Of a DNA stretch of 64,000 nt, positions 25,981-34,492 are shown in pieces. The stretch is taken from positions 1-64,000 of the forward strand of contig NZ_JAJBQV010000007.1 in assembly GCF_020539865.1 (NCBI RefSeq), given 5' to 3'. A program made the translations under genes and the position numbers. The notes beneath the pieces are model-generated. The model saw nothing but the letters and a program-made list of their open reading frames with translations. It did no database searches and was not told the origin of the DNA. The stretch comes from Megasphaera elsdenii. GTDB taxonomy: Bacteria > Bacillota > Negativicutes > Veillonellales > Megasphaeraceae. Within the stretch, counting starts at the first letter, position 1. Each line of letters opens with the position of its first letter.

Positions 25981-26643
25981 ATGGCAGAATTAGAATTAGT
26001 ACCTGTAAAAACGAGAATCCTTACGGATAAAGATGACATTGTCGACGTCATCGAAGAATATGCAAAAAATATCGTCGGCCCGGATGACTTGGTCTGCTCG
26101 GCTGAAAGTGTCGTCGCTATTACCCAGCGCCGCTACACCCGTCCGGAAGAATTGACGCCGTCATGGCAAGCCCGCCTCATGCGCCGCTTCGTCCCTGGTG
26201 AAGGCAGTATGGCCAGCCTCTATGGCATGCAGGCTGCTATGAACCTGGAAGGTGAATGGAAGATGATGTTCTGGTTCTTCATCGGCTTCTTGGCCAAACT
26301 CGTCGGCAAGAACGGCGTATGGTACGCCAAATGCCGCCAGGCATCGCTTACAGACGATGTCACCGGCACGATGCCGCCTTTCGATAAATGCATCGTCTAC
26401 GGCCCGGCGGAACCGGATAAAGTCGCTGAAAAGATTAAACAGCGCATGGGCTGCTACGGTGCCGTCGTCGCCGATGTCAACGACCTCAAGCGCTCGGCTG
26501 TCCTCGGCCACAGCAAAGGCCTGAACCCGAAGGAAATCGCCAAAATCCTCATCGACAACCCCTTCGGCAATGCTTCTCAGAAGACACCTATCGTCGTTAT
26601 CAAGAATTACGCCCAGTTCGTCAAGAACCGGAAGAAGGACTAA
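25981..26643 (+). CDS. CofE-like (F420-0:gamma-glutamyl ligase family) protein
   Basis: A 220-residue protein resembling the F420_ligase (CofE) domain. LVPVKTRILTDKDDIVDVI at the N-terminus, DLVCSAESVVAITQRR, and the DVNDLKRSAVLGHSKG...IDNPFGNASQKTP segment align in order with CofE motifs. CofE adds gamma-glutamates to coenzyme F420, which this kind of bacterium is not known to make, so the natural substrate is probably different. There are no signal or membrane segments beyond a hydrophobic stretch near residue 95 (MMFWFFIGFLAKLVG). It starts 14 bases after its neighbour with AGGAGG. Confidence 0.7.
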   Translation: MAELELVPVKTRILTDKDDIVDVIEEYAKNIVGPDDLVCSAESVVAITQRRYTRPEELTPSWQARLMRRFVPGEGSMASLYGMQAAMNLEGEWKMMFWFFIGFLAKLVGKNGVWYAKCRQASLTDDVTGTMPPFDKCIVYGPAEPDKVAEKIKQRMGCYGAVVADVNDLKRSAVLGHSKGLNPKEIAKILIDNPFGNASQKTPIVVIKNYAQFVKNRKKD

Positions 26644-26655
26644 GGAGACAGGCCT

Positions 26656-27246
26656 GTGGCAGAAAAAATCGTACTGGCAACGCATAATGCCGGAAAAATC
26701 CGGGAGTTCAAGAGCATCTTGGAACCGTTAGGTTATGAAGCAGTTTCCGTCCACGACGTCATGGCCGATATTACTGAACCGGAAGAAACGGGGAAGACCT
26801 TCGCCGAAAACGCCCTGCTCAAAGCGACGTATTACATGAAGGCCACCGGCCTGCCCTGCCTGGCCGACGATTCGGGCATTGCCGCTGACGCCCTCGGCGG
26901 CCGGCCCGGCGTCTATTCGGCGCGCTATGCCGGCTTGGACTGCGACGATGAAGCCAATAATCAGAAGCTCATTGCCGACTTGGCCGCCTTTCCGCTGGAA
27001 CAGCGGACGGTCCACTACATCTGTTCCCTCGTCCTCATCTGGCCTGACGGCCGGATCGTGACGGCTGAAGGGAGCTGTGACGGTATCCTGCGCGACTTCT
27101 ATGCCGGCCATAACGGCTTCGGTTATGATCCGCTGTTCTACGTGCCCGCCAAGGGCAAGACCATGGCTGAAATGACCATGGAAGAGAAGAACACCATCAG
27201 CCACCGCGGCAAAGCCTTGAAGAAGCTCGTCGAGGCCTTGTCATGA
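26656..27246 (+). CDS. rdgB: XTP/dITP diphosphatase (non-canonical purine NTP pyrophosphatase)
   Basis: A 196-residue HAM1/RdgB protein that removes dITP, XTP and ITP from the nucleotide pool. LATHNAGKIREFKSIL at the start, ENALLKATYY, LADDSGI, and GFGYDPLFYVP are the family motifs. Start codon is GTG with GGAGACAGG upstream. Its last 4 bases overlap the phosphodiesterase gene (ATGA). Confidence 0.97.
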   Translation: MAEKIVLATHNAGKIREFKSILEPLGYEAVSVHDVMADITEPEETGKTFAENALLKATYYMKATGLPCLADDSGIAADALGGRPGVYSARYAGLDCDDEANNQKLIADLAAFPLEQRTVHYICSLVLIWPDGRIVTAEGSCDGILRDFYAGHNGFGYDPLFYVPAKGKTMAEMTMEEKNTISHRGKALKKLVEALS

Positions 27247-27740
27247 GTACGGTCCGCGTCGGCTTGGTCAGTGACAGCCACGGTCGTTTTGAATGTCTGT
27301 CACGCATGGCCGATGACGCGCCTGACGTGGCGGCTTGGATTCACTGCGGCGACTACTGTGATGATGGCGAAGACCTGGCTATTTATACGGGGGTTCCCGT
27401 CTATGCCGTATTGGGCAACAATGATTATATGACTCATACCCATGATCCAGAATGCCGCTGCGTCACCGTCGGCGGCGTTCGCATCGTCGCCATCCACGGT
27501 TGTCAGTGGTATGGCGAACGGCGTTGGCAGAAGCTGGTCGAACTGGGCCGTCAGAATCAGGCGGACCTCGTCGTCTTTGGCCATACGCACCGCCGTTTCG
27601 CCAAAATGGACGGAGAGATGTGGGTTGTCAATCCCGGCAGTATCGGCCTGCCCCGGGATGGCCGGGAGGGGACGTATGCCATCGTGTCCATCGATGACGG
27701 CGTCATTACCGACGTGGCCTTTCATCAAATCGAACGGTAA
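27243..27740 (+). CDS. YfcE/MJ0936-family metallophosphoesterase
   Basis: A 165-residue calcineurin-like phosphodiesterase. SDSHGR at residue 11, HCGDYCD, LGNNDY and FGHTHRR contain the two-metal ligands in the right order, and NPGSIGLPR is the typical ending. Close relatives hydrolyse bis-p-nitrophenyl phosphate; the true substrate is unknown. It is coupled to rdgB, as in many Firmicutes. Confidence 0.93.
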   Translation: MSTVRVGLVSDSHGRFECLSRMADDAPDVAAWIHCGDYCDDGEDLAIYTGVPVYAVLGNNDYMTHTHDPECRCVTVGGVRIVAIHGCQWYGERRWQKLVELGRQNQADLVVFGHTHRRFAKMDGEMWVVNPGSIGLPRDGREGTYAIVSIDDGVITDVAFHQIER

Positions 27741-27767
27741 TTCCAGCAGAAATGGATGATAAGATTC

Positions 27768-28532
27768 ATGAAAACGAATAAACTCAAGCTTTACGGGTTC
27801 AATAACCTGACCAAGACCCTGAGCTTCAACATGTATGATATTTGTTATGCCGTCAGCTCTGAGTCGCGCCGTCAATACATCGAATACATCGATGAACAGT
27901 ATAATGCGGAAAGGCTGACCCAGATCCTGCGCAATGTGGCGGACATCATCGGCGCCCACATCCTCAACGTTGCCAGCCAGGATTATGACCCGCAAGGGGC
28001 CAGTGTTACCATCCTCATTTCCGAAGAAGAAGTGAACGATGCCGATGTCGTCTGTCATCTCGACAAGAGCCATCTGACGGTCCATACCTATCCCGAAAGC
28101 CATCCTCAGAAGGGTATCATGACTTTCCGAGCTGATATTGACGTGTCTACGTGTGGCCGCATTTCGCCGCTTAACGCCTTGAATTATCTCCTGGACAGTT
28201 TTGACTCGGACATCGTCACCCTCGATTACCGCGTCCGCGGCTTTACGCGCGATGTGAATGGCAAAAAGCTGTTCATCGACCACCGCATCAATTCCATCCA
28301 GAATTACATCGCCCCGGCTACGCGTAACCGCTATGATATGATTGATGTCAACGTCTATCAGGAAAATATCTTCCATACCAAGATGGTCCTGCACGACTTC
28401 GACTTGGATAATTATTTGTTCAACATCACCCAAGCAGACCTGACACCGCGGCAGCAGCAGCAAATACGCCGTCAAGTGCGTCAGGAAATGCTGGAAATCT
28501 ACAACGGCCGCAACATGCCGTCCATGCGCTAA
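27768..28532 (+). CDS. speD: S-adenosylmethionine decarboxylase proenzyme
   Basis: A 254-residue SpeD of the E. coli type (class 1A). The start [28 protein letters not shown] is nearly the E. coli one, and [35 protein letters not shown] and [14 protein letters not shown] follow. Self-cleavage at Lys-Ser in LDKSHLTVH would create the pyruvoyl group. It makes decarboxylated SAM, the aminopropyl donor for spermidine. ATG 27768 matches the E. coli start; ATG 27756 is an alternative. No speE is seen in the window. Confidence 0.97.
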   Translation: MKTNKLKLYGFNNLTKTLSFNMYDICYAVSSESRRQYIEYIDEQYNAERLTQILRNVADIIGAHILNVASQDYDPQGASVTILISEEEVNDADVVCHLDKSHLTVHTYPESHPQKGIMTFRADIDVSTCGRISPLNALNYLLDSFDSDIVTLDYRVRGFTRDVNGKKLFIDHRINSIQNYIAPATRNRYDMIDVNVYQENIFHTKMVLHDFDLDNYLFNITQADLTPRQQQQIRRQVRQEMLEIYNGRNMPSMR

Positions 28533-28544
28533 GGAGGCGAGAGC

Positions 28545-29177
28545 TTGGATACCAAGAAAACACTGTGCCGCATCGGACAGAAAATGAAAGAAGCCGGACT
28601 AGTCGCCGCCTGTGATGGCAATATCAGTTTCCGCCGCGACGACGGTACCGTCGTCATTACCCCGTCCGGCGTGCCAAAAGGGGAATTGAAGCCGAAGCAC
28701 CTGCTCGTCGTCGACCTCGATGGCCATGTCCTGGAAGGGACGGGAAAGGCGTCATCCGAATCGGCTCTCCATTTAGAAATTTATCGGAAGCGGGATGACG
28801 TCAAAGCCATTATCCATGCCCATCCCATTACGGCAACGGCTTTGACCGTAGCCGGCATCCCCTTCCGGCCGGACATCGTCACCGAAGGGGCCTTGGTCCT
28901 GGGACCGGTGCCGACTGTACCCTATGCGCCGCCGGGATCGGCAGAGCTGGCCACGGCCTGTGCCGAAGCCGCAGAAGGGGCGGACGTCTTTCTCATGGAA
29001 CGCCACGGTGCTGCTACCGTCGGCCAAGACCTGAACCAGGCCTTCTACCGCTTGGAAACACTGGAAACCGTAGCCAGGATGTACCGTGATTCCCTTATCT
29101 TTGCCGCGGCTAAGGATCAGCAAAACAATAACCCCGCCGCCAAAGCCCAGCCATTGAGCTGGTATTTGAAGCAGTGA
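28545..29177 (+). CDS. Class II (fuculose-phosphate-type) aldolase
   Basis: A 210-residue zinc aldolase/adducin-head protein. CDGNISFRR and TPSG, ASSESALHLEIY (catalytic Glu region), IIHAHPITATALT (zinc HxH) and ERHGAATVGQDLNQAFYRLETLE (third His) are present. Known members cleave fuculose-1-P, ribulose-5-P epimers or 5-methylthioribulose-1-P into DHAP and an aldehyde. Start is TTG after AAGGAGGCGAGAGC. It follows speD by 12 bases, hinting at recycling of methylthioadenosine or 5'-deoxyadenosine carbon, but this is inference. Confidence 0.88.
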   Translation: MDTKKTLCRIGQKMKEAGLVAACDGNISFRRDDGTVVITPSGVPKGELKPKHLLVVDLDGHVLEGTGKASSESALHLEIYRKRDDVKAIIHAHPITATALTVAGIPFRPDIVTEGALVLGPVPTVPYAPPGSAELATACAEAAEGADVFLMERHGAATVGQDLNQAFYRLETLETVARMYRDSLIFAAAKDQQNNNPAAKAQPLSWYLKQ

Positions 29178-29231
29178 AAAAGAAGCTGTTGCATTATGCG
29201 TTTTTTGCTTAATGCAACAGTTTCTTTTTTT
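29177..29231 (+). terminator. Terminator, GGCTGTC-family variant
   Basis: AAAAAGAAGCTGTTGCATTA pairs with TAATGCAACAGTTTCTTTTT around TGCGTTTTTTGCT, with a long T-run. The loop is identical to that of the hairpin at 363-417. Confidence 0.9.
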
Positions 29232-29250
29232 GGCTCATTCAAGGCGCCCC

Positions 29251-29280
29251 TTCACAGGACGCGGCAAAACATGGTATGAT
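29251..29280 (+). promoter_or_regulatory. rqcH promoter
   Basis: TTCACA (29251-29256), an 18-bp spacer and TATGAT (29275-29280) with a TGG extension. Confidence 0.65.
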
Positions 29281-29328
29281 TAAAAAGATTGTTTGTTTCA
29301 GTGAGAATTACGATAAGGAGGTATCATC

Positions 29329-31032
29329 ATGAATCTGGATGGTATCACATTACATTGCATTACTAACGAACTGGCTGACATCCTCAAGGGCGGCCAGATT
29401 TCTAAGATTTATCAGCTCGATGCCCGGTCCCTCTACTTCCGCGTTTTCAACGATACGGGTATCCACCACCTGGTCATTACGCTAGATGATTCGCCGCGCT
29501 TGTATGTCGCCGATACGATGCCGCCGACGCCGGACATTCCGACAGGGCTTTGCATGTTCCTGCGCAAATACTATGAAAATGGCCGCATCGCCTCTATTGC
29601 CCAGTTGCACTTGGACCGGCTCATCGAAATCGCCGTCGACGTCCTCGACATGTCGGGCCGCCTGGTGACGCGCAAAATCCACGTCGAACTCATGGGGAAA
29701 TACAGCAACGTCATCTTCACCGAAGACGGCACCATCATCGAAGCCCTCATCAAGACGGGTAAAAATAAACAGGCCTTGCGGACCATCGCGCCCAAGGAAC
29801 CTTATGCCTTCCCGCCGAACTTCATGCGCATGGATCCTTTTGCTTTTTCGGCGCAGGAACTGACGGATATGATGGAAACGGGAACAGACGAACCGCTCAA
29901 GACGTGGATGCTCAAGCGCTTCAATGGCATGAGTACGATTGTCCTCAACGAACTGTCTTATGATTCGGGCATCGACGCGGCGCGTACCGTCGGGGATTTG
30001 TCTCCAGCAGACCGCTTTGCCTGGTGCCGTACTGTTGAAACCTTTGGCAAGCGCCTGGAAGGCATGTCGGGAGCCTACGTCTATACGGTCAAGGGCAAGG
30101 AAGTCATTTTTCCGCTGGAACTGCATAGCCTGGCCCAATACCCGCGGCGCCACTTCACTCTCATCGAGACCTACCTCAGCGAATACCAGGCCACGCATCG
30201 CAGCCTCAATGGGGAGCAGGAGCAGCTGCAGAAGAAAGTCGGCAAGCTCATTGAAAAGCAGAAGCGTAAAATCAAGCGTATTGCCAGTGAAATGAAAGAA
30301 ACGAAGAAAATGGATACATATAAGCTCTACGGCGACTTGCTCATGATTTACGCTTACGAAAAGCACGACCATGAAAAAGAAGTGACTGTCCAGAACCTCT
30401 TGTCAGAAGCACAGGAAAAAGTGACCATCCCCTTGAACCCGGCCTATTCCATGACGGATAATGCCAATCGCTATTACAAGCGCTACACCAAGATGCGCAA
30501 CCGCAAGCAGATGTCGGCCCAGCTCCACGAAGAGAACCAGAAGCATTTGGATTACCTCTATTCTTTGGAATACGCCCTGGAAAACACGAGTACGAAGGAC
30601 GAAATCGCCGATATCAAGGCGGAAATGAAACAGATGAACCTCATCAGCGGCCACAACCGGGACAAGCTCAAAAAAGAATCGGCCCAGGATATCCTGACCC
30701 TCCAGGCTGACGGGCTGGATATCTGGGTCGGCCGCAATAACCGGCAGAACGACTTCCTGACCTTGAAGAAAGCCCATCCCTATGACCTCTGGTTCCACGT
30801 CAAGAACCAGCCTGGCTCCCACGTCATCCTGGCTTGCCACAACGTGACGCCTACCAATGCCCAGATCGAACGGGCTGCCCAGCTGGCTGCCTACTACAGC
30901 AAGGCCCGGGAAAGCTCGAAAGTCGAAGTCGACTGTACCCTCGTGCGCCACGTCAAAAAGCCGGCCCACGCCGTTCCAGGCTACGTCATCTTTACCGACC
31001 AGACGACATACATGGTAGAACCCAAAAAATAA
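29329..31032 (+). CDS. rqcH: RqcH (NFACT/Rqc2 family ribosome quality control factor)
   Basis: A 567-residue NFACT protein, formerly called fibronectin-binding protein. The order is NFACT-N (MNLDGITLHCITNELADIL...QISKIYQLDARSLYFRVF; LRKYYENGRIASI, LDRLIEI), helix-hairpin-helix, a long coiled-coil arm (residues ~285-440) and NFACT-R (IWVGRNNRQNDFLTLKKAHPYDLWFHVKNQPGSHVIL). In Bacillus it binds stalled 50S subunits and recruits tRNA-Ala to add alanine tails. It is monocistronic with its own promoter. Confidence 0.95.
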   Translation: MNLDGITLHCITNELADILKGGQISKIYQLDARSLYFRVFNDTGIHHLVITLDDSPRLYVADTMPPTPDIPTGLCMFLRKYYENGRIASIAQLHLDRLIEIAVDVLDMSGRLVTRKIHVELMGKYSNVIFTEDGTIIEALIKTGKNKQALRTIAPKEPYAFPPNFMRMDPFAFSAQELTDMMETGTDEPLKTWMLKRFNGMSTIVLNELSYDSGIDAARTVGDLSPADRFAWCRTVETFGKRLEGMSGAYVYTVKGKEVIFPLELHSLAQYPRRHFTLIETYLSEYQATHRSLNGEQEQLQKKVGKLIEKQKRKIKRIASEMKETKKMDTYKLYGDLLMIYAYEKHDHEKEVTVQNLLSEAQEKVTIPLNPAYSMTDNANRYYKRYTKMRNRKQMSAQLHEENQKHLDYLYSLEYALENTSTKDEIADIKAEMKQMNLISGHNRDKLKKESAQDILTLQADGLDIWVGRNNRQNDFLTLKKAHPYDLWFHVKNQPGSHVILACHNVTPTNAQIERAAQLAAYYSKARESSKVEVDCTLVRHVKKPAHAVPGYVIFTDQTTYMVEPKK

Positions 31033-31042
31033 TGGTTCAATA

Positions 31043-31072
31043 TTGCAAAAATTAAGCTATTTAGGGTATAAT
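31043..31072 (+). promoter_or_regulatory. Promoter of the yicC-remA-gmk-rpoZ-coaBC operon
   Basis: TTGCAA (31043-31048), an 18-bp spacer and consensus TATAAT (31067-31072), just 12 bases after the rqcH stop. Confidence 0.75.
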
Positions 31073-31106
31073 GAGATATTGAATAGAATAATAAGGGGGT
31101 TCGTAA

Positions 31107-31994
31107 ATGCGAAGTATGACTGGATTTGGCAGCGGCTCCGGCAACGACGGGAAACTGGCTGTCACCATTGAAATGCGCGCTGTGAACCAACGTTTTTTGG
31201 AATTAAATATCCGTATGCCTCATGCCTACTTGGCGTTGGAAGACCGGCTGCGCAGTGGTATCAAAGCCGTCCTCAAACGGGGCAAGGTCGATGTCTTCGT
31301 CACGGTCCAGGACCTGGATCCGGCCGCACCCGATGTCCGCGTCGACCACGCAGCCTTAGGGGCGGTCAAGACGGCCTTGCAGGACGTAAACGATCGCTTT
31401 TTTGACGGCAAGGTCGTGACTCTCGGCGATGTGACGTCCCTTACCAAAGACTGGTTCGTCCAGACGCCACCGGCTATCGATGCCGATGCCAGCTGGCCGC
31501 CTTTTGTTGCAGCGCTGCAAGGGGCCTTGGACAGCATGGTGGCCATGCGCGAACGGGAAGGGGCCAATATCAGCCGGGATCTCCTCGACAGGGCCGATAA
31601 GATGGCAGCCCTCGTCGAATCCATTGCCAGCCGCAAGGCAGTCATCGTCCAGGTTTATGAAGAACGACTGGAAAAGAAAATCCTGTCCCTCATGGATAAG
31701 GCCCAAGCTGCCGTTCCCGATGAAGATCGTCTCTTGCAGGAAGTGGCCATCTATTCGGATAAAGTCGATTTCACAGAAGAAGTCGTCCGCTTCCGCAGCC
31801 ATCTGAACCAGCTACATACGATGCTCCAGAGTCCCGGTGAAGTTGGGCGCAAACTCGATTTCCTCATCCAGGAAATGAACCGTGAGACCAACACCATCGG
31901 TTCTAAAGCCGGTGACTTGGCTGTGACCGAAGCGGTTCTGCAGCTCAAGAATGAAATCGAAAAGATTCGCGAACAGGTGCAGAATATCGAATGA
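31107..31994 (+). CDS. yicC: YicC-family endoribonuclease
   Basis: A 295-residue protein. [10 protein letters not shown] and [22 protein letters not shown] opening ([14 protein letters not shown]), with the DUF1732 C-terminus ([35 protein letters not shown]). Bacterial YicC/YloC proteins have been shown to be metal-dependent endoribonucleases. The order yicC-remA-gmk-rpoZ is conserved in Firmicutes. Its stop overlaps the remA start by ATGA. Confidence 0.95.
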   Translation: MRSMTGFGSGSGNDGKLAVTIEMRAVNQRFLELNIRMPHAYLALEDRLRSGIKAVLKRGKVDVFVTVQDLDPAAPDVRVDHAALGAVKTALQDVNDRFFDGKVVTLGDVTSLTKDWFVQTPPAIDADASWPPFVAALQGALDSMVAMREREGANISRDLLDRADKMAALVESIASRKAVIVQVYEERLEKKILSLMDKAQAAVPDEDRLLQEVAIYSDKVDFTEEVVRFRSHLNQLHTMLQSPGEVGRKLDFLIQEMNRETNTIGSKAGDLAVTEAVLQLKNEIEKIREQVQNIE

Positions 31995-32290
31995 TGAACT
32001 TCAAATTATTAAATATCGGCTTCGGCAACGTCGTCATGGGCGACAAAGTCGTAGCCATCATCAGTCCTGAATCGGCGCCGATTAAACGTCTCGTCCAGGA
32101 CGCCCGTGATGGGAATACCCTCATCGATGCGACTTTTGGCCGCAAGACCCGATCGGTCCTTGTCATGGACAACGGCTGGATCATCTTATCGGCCTTGCAG
32201 CCAGAAACGATTTCCCATCGCATCGTCCCTGCCGGCAGTGATGCCGTCCTAGAAGAGGAGATAGAAACAGGGGAAGAAGAAAAGGAGTAG
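31991..32290 (+). CDS. remA: RemA-family extracellular-matrix regulator (DUF370)
   Basis: A 99-residue DUF370 protein. [36 protein letters not shown] and [16 protein letters not shown] are almost invariant in the family. In Bacillus RemA is a DNA-binding activator of biofilm matrix operons that forms ring oligomers. Here an acidic tail of ~15 residues ([12 protein letters not shown]) extends it beyond the usual ~85-90 residues. The role in a diderm is unknown. Confidence 0.93.
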   Translation: MMNFKLLNIGFGNVVMGDKVVAIISPESAPIKRLVQDARDGNTLIDATFGRKTRSVLVMDNGWIILSALQPETISHRIVPAGSDAVLEEEIETGEEEKE

Positions 32291-32297
32291 TTGTGTC

Positions 32298-32912
32298 ATG
32301 AATGATTCCGGATTGCTCATCGTTGTGTCCGGCCCGTCCGGAGCCGGCAAGGGGACTATCTGTTCTGCGTTGCGGGAACAGTTCCCGAATATCCAATATT
32401 CTATTTCTATGACGACCCGAAAACCCCGGCCTGGGGAAGTGGACGGCGTCAATTATTATTTTGCCGATAATGAACGGTTCGAGCAGCTCCTGGCAGAAGA
32501 TGCCTTCTTGGAACATGCCAAGGTCTACGACCATTACTATGGTACGCCGAAGAAGTACGTCTATCAGATGCTGGAAGAAGGCAAACACGTCATGTTGGAA
32601 ATCGATATCCAAGGGGCCATGCAGGTTAAAGAACGGTATCCACAAGGTGTCTTCATCTACATCGCACCGCCCAGCCGGGCTGTCCTGGAAAAACGCCTCC
32701 GCGGCCGCCAGACCGATTCGGACGACGTCATCGCCGGCCGGCTGGCCAAGGCTCGGGAAGAGCTGGACTGGATTGACCGCTATGATTACGTTATCGTCAA
32801 CGACGAATTAGAGAAAGCCGTCGATGAAGCGGCGTCCATCTTGAAAGCCGAACAGTGTAAAGTGACGCGTAATGCCCATCGCATCGCCCATACGAAAGAA
32901 TTGTACAAATAA
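32298..32912 (+). CDS. gmk: Guanylate kinase
   Basis: A 204-residue GMP kinase. The P-loop GPSGAGKGT is near residue 11, the GMP-binding SMTTRKPRPGEVDGVNYYF follows, and ITIDIQGAM-like LEIDIQGAM and LRGRQTDS complete the fold. It makes GDP for nucleic acid and (p)ppGpp pools. AAAGGAGTAG precedes it; remA ends 7 bases upstream. Confidence 0.98.
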   Translation: MNDSGLLIVVSGPSGAGKGTICSALREQFPNIQYSISMTTRKPRPGEVDGVNYYFADNERFEQLLAEDAFLEHAKVYDHYYGTPKKYVYQMLEEGKHVMLEIDIQGAMQVKERYPQGVFIYIAPPSRAVLEKRLRGRQTDSDDVIAGRLAKAREELDWIDRYDYVIVNDELEKAVDEAASILKAEQCKVTRNAHRIAHTKELYK

Positions 32913-32927
32913 TAGGAGAGATGAACT

Positions 32928-33137
32928 ATGTTAATTAAACCGACCCTCGAATCCTTGATGACTAAAGTAGATAGCAAATACACGCTGGTTACGCTGGCAG
33001 CCAAACGAGCTCGTCAGCTCACAGATGGCGACGAACCCCTCGTCGACGTCGACACGACTAAAGTAGTTTCCATTGCCATGGAAGAAATCGACCAGGGCAA
33101 GATCACGTATGAAGCACCGCGTGACGGCATTAAATAA
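32928..33137 (+). CDS. rpoZ: RNA polymerase omega subunit
   Basis: A 69-residue omega. The conserved core is YTLVTLAAKRARQL with KVVSIAMEEIDQGKI following. It aids assembly of beta-prime and, in some bacteria, ppGpp binding. Placed between gmk and coaBC as usual. Confidence 0.95.
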   Translation: MLIKPTLESLMTKVDSKYTLVTLAAKRARQLTDGDEPLVDVDTTKVVSIAMEEIDQGKITYEAPRDGIK

Positions 33138-33153
33138 CACGGAGGTGTTTTCC

Positions 33154-34368
33154 ATGAGTTTGGAAAAGAAAAAGATTGTCTTAGGTATCACTGGCGGCAT
33201 CGCTGCTTTCAAAGCGGCATCCATTGCCAGCCAGCTCCGCAAGCGGGGGGCTGAAGTCAAATGTATCATGACCGACCATGCGACGAAACTGATCACGCCT
33301 TTGACGATGCGGGAAATCTCAGGCAATCCCGTTGCCGTATCCATGTTTGACGATGTACCCGAATTCAACGTGGAACACATCGCCCTGGCCCGTTGGGCCG
33401 ACGTCTTCGTCATTGCCCCGGCGACGGCCAATATCATCGGCAAAATCGCCAACGGCATTGCTGACGATATGTTGTCGACGACGGTCATGGCTACGACGGC
33501 ACCGGTCCTCATCGCACCGGCTATGAATACGAATATGTATCTGAACCCTATTACGCAGGATAATATGGCCAAGCTGAAGAAATTCGGCTACCATCTCATC
33601 GAACCGGACAGCGGCCATCTGGCCTGTGGCATCGACGGCATCGGCCGCCTGCCCGAACCGGATACTATTGTCGATTACATCGAGCTCCGGGTCTGCCGCA
33701 ACGACCTCTTGAAAGGGAAGAAGGTCCTCGTCACGGCTGGCGGTACGCGGGAACCGATCGACCCGGTCCGCTTTATCGGCAATCATTCCAGCGGCCGCAT
33801 GGGGTTTGCCATCGCTAAGGCTGCCGTCATGGCTGGCGCAGAAGTCACGCTGATTGCCGGGACGACGGATAACTTGAAGACGCCAGTCGGCTTGGCCCGC
33901 CGCGTCGATGTTGGCAGTACGCGGGATATGAAAGCGGCTGTCGACTCCTATTACGATGACTGCGACTTGGTCATCAAATCGGCAGCTGTCGCCGATTACC
34001 GGTCGGCGCATCCGGCAGAAAACAAGATTAAGAAAAACGACGATACCTTGACCATCGAAATGGCCAAGAACCCTGATATCCTCTATGGATTGGGCCAGCG
34101 CAAGACCCATCAGACCTTGGTCGGTTTTGCGGCAGAAACGACGAACGTCATCGAATACGGTACGAAAAAGCTCAAGAAGAAGAACCTCGACATGCTCGTT
34201 GCCAACGACGTCAGTGCCGAAGGGGCTGGCTTCAAAGGGACGACCAATATCGCCACCTTGCTTTTCCCAGACGGATCCATGGAAAAATTAGATAAAATGG
34301 ATAAAGACGAACTCGCCGCCATCATCGTAGCCCGTGCTGCGGCTATCATGGCGAAAAAACAGAGTTGA
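33154..34368 (+). CDS. coaBC: Bifunctional phosphopantothenoylcysteine decarboxylase/synthetase
   Basis: A 404-residue CoaBC. CoaC flavoprotein domain first (GITGGIAAFKAASI, the conserved His in FNVEHIALARWAD, PAMNTNMY), then CoaB synthetase from residue ~190 (VTAGGTREPIDPVRFIGNHSSGRMG, SAAVADYR, KNPDIL). It converts phosphopantothenate to phosphopantetheine for CoA. ATG 33154 follows CGGAGGTG. It ends the operon at a perfect hairpin. Confidence 0.97.
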   Translation: MSLEKKKIVLGITGGIAAFKAASIASQLRKRGAEVKCIMTDHATKLITPLTMREISGNPVAVSMFDDVPEFNVEHIALARWADVFVIAPATANIIGKIANGIADDMLSTTVMATTAPVLIAPAMNTNMYLNPITQDNMAKLKKFGYHLIEPDSGHLACGIDGIGRLPEPDTIVDYIELRVCRNDLLKGKKVLVTAGGTREPIDPVRFIGNHSSGRMGFAIAKAAVMAGAEVTLIAGTTDNLKTPVGLARRVDVGSTRDMKAAVDSYYDDCDLVIKSAAVADYRSAHPAENKIKKNDDTLTIEMAKNPDILYGLGQRKTHQTLVGFAAETTNVIEYGTKKLKKKNLDMLVANDVSAEGAGFKGTTNIATLLFPDGSMEKLDKMDKDELAAIIVARAAAIMAKKQS

Positions 34369-34393
34369 TACCAAGAATTTTGCAGCTTGCAGA

Positions 34394-34445
34394 AAAAATA
34401 GGCTGTCCTATTATGCGTTTTCGCATAATAGGACAGCCTATTTTT
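34394..34445. terminator. Perfect 24-bp hairpin terminator, GGCTGTC family
   Basis: 34394-34417 and 34422-34445 are perfect reverse complements around TTTT. The A- and T-runs make it bidirectional; it serves coaBC, and on the other strand the gene ending at 34493. Confidence 0.95.
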
Positions 34446-34462
34446 GATGTTCCTGCAACGAA

Positions 34463-34492
34463 TTGTAGGAGCACGCACGTGGCGGGCCCGCC
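34463..34492. repeat. REP-like fragment TTGTAGGA...GCACGTGGCG
   Basis: TTGTAGGA, GCACGTGGCG and GCCCG recur in the same order at 39761-39800, just after priA. GTAGG (34465-34469) can pair with CCTAC (34492-34496) across the unit. It looks like a member of a small dispersed palindromic repeat family. Confidence 0.45.

Noticed and set aside
27300..28475. Minus-strand ORF (391 codons) opposite the phosphodiesterase and speD
   Set aside because: It spans two convincing plus-strand genes and has no family features of its own.
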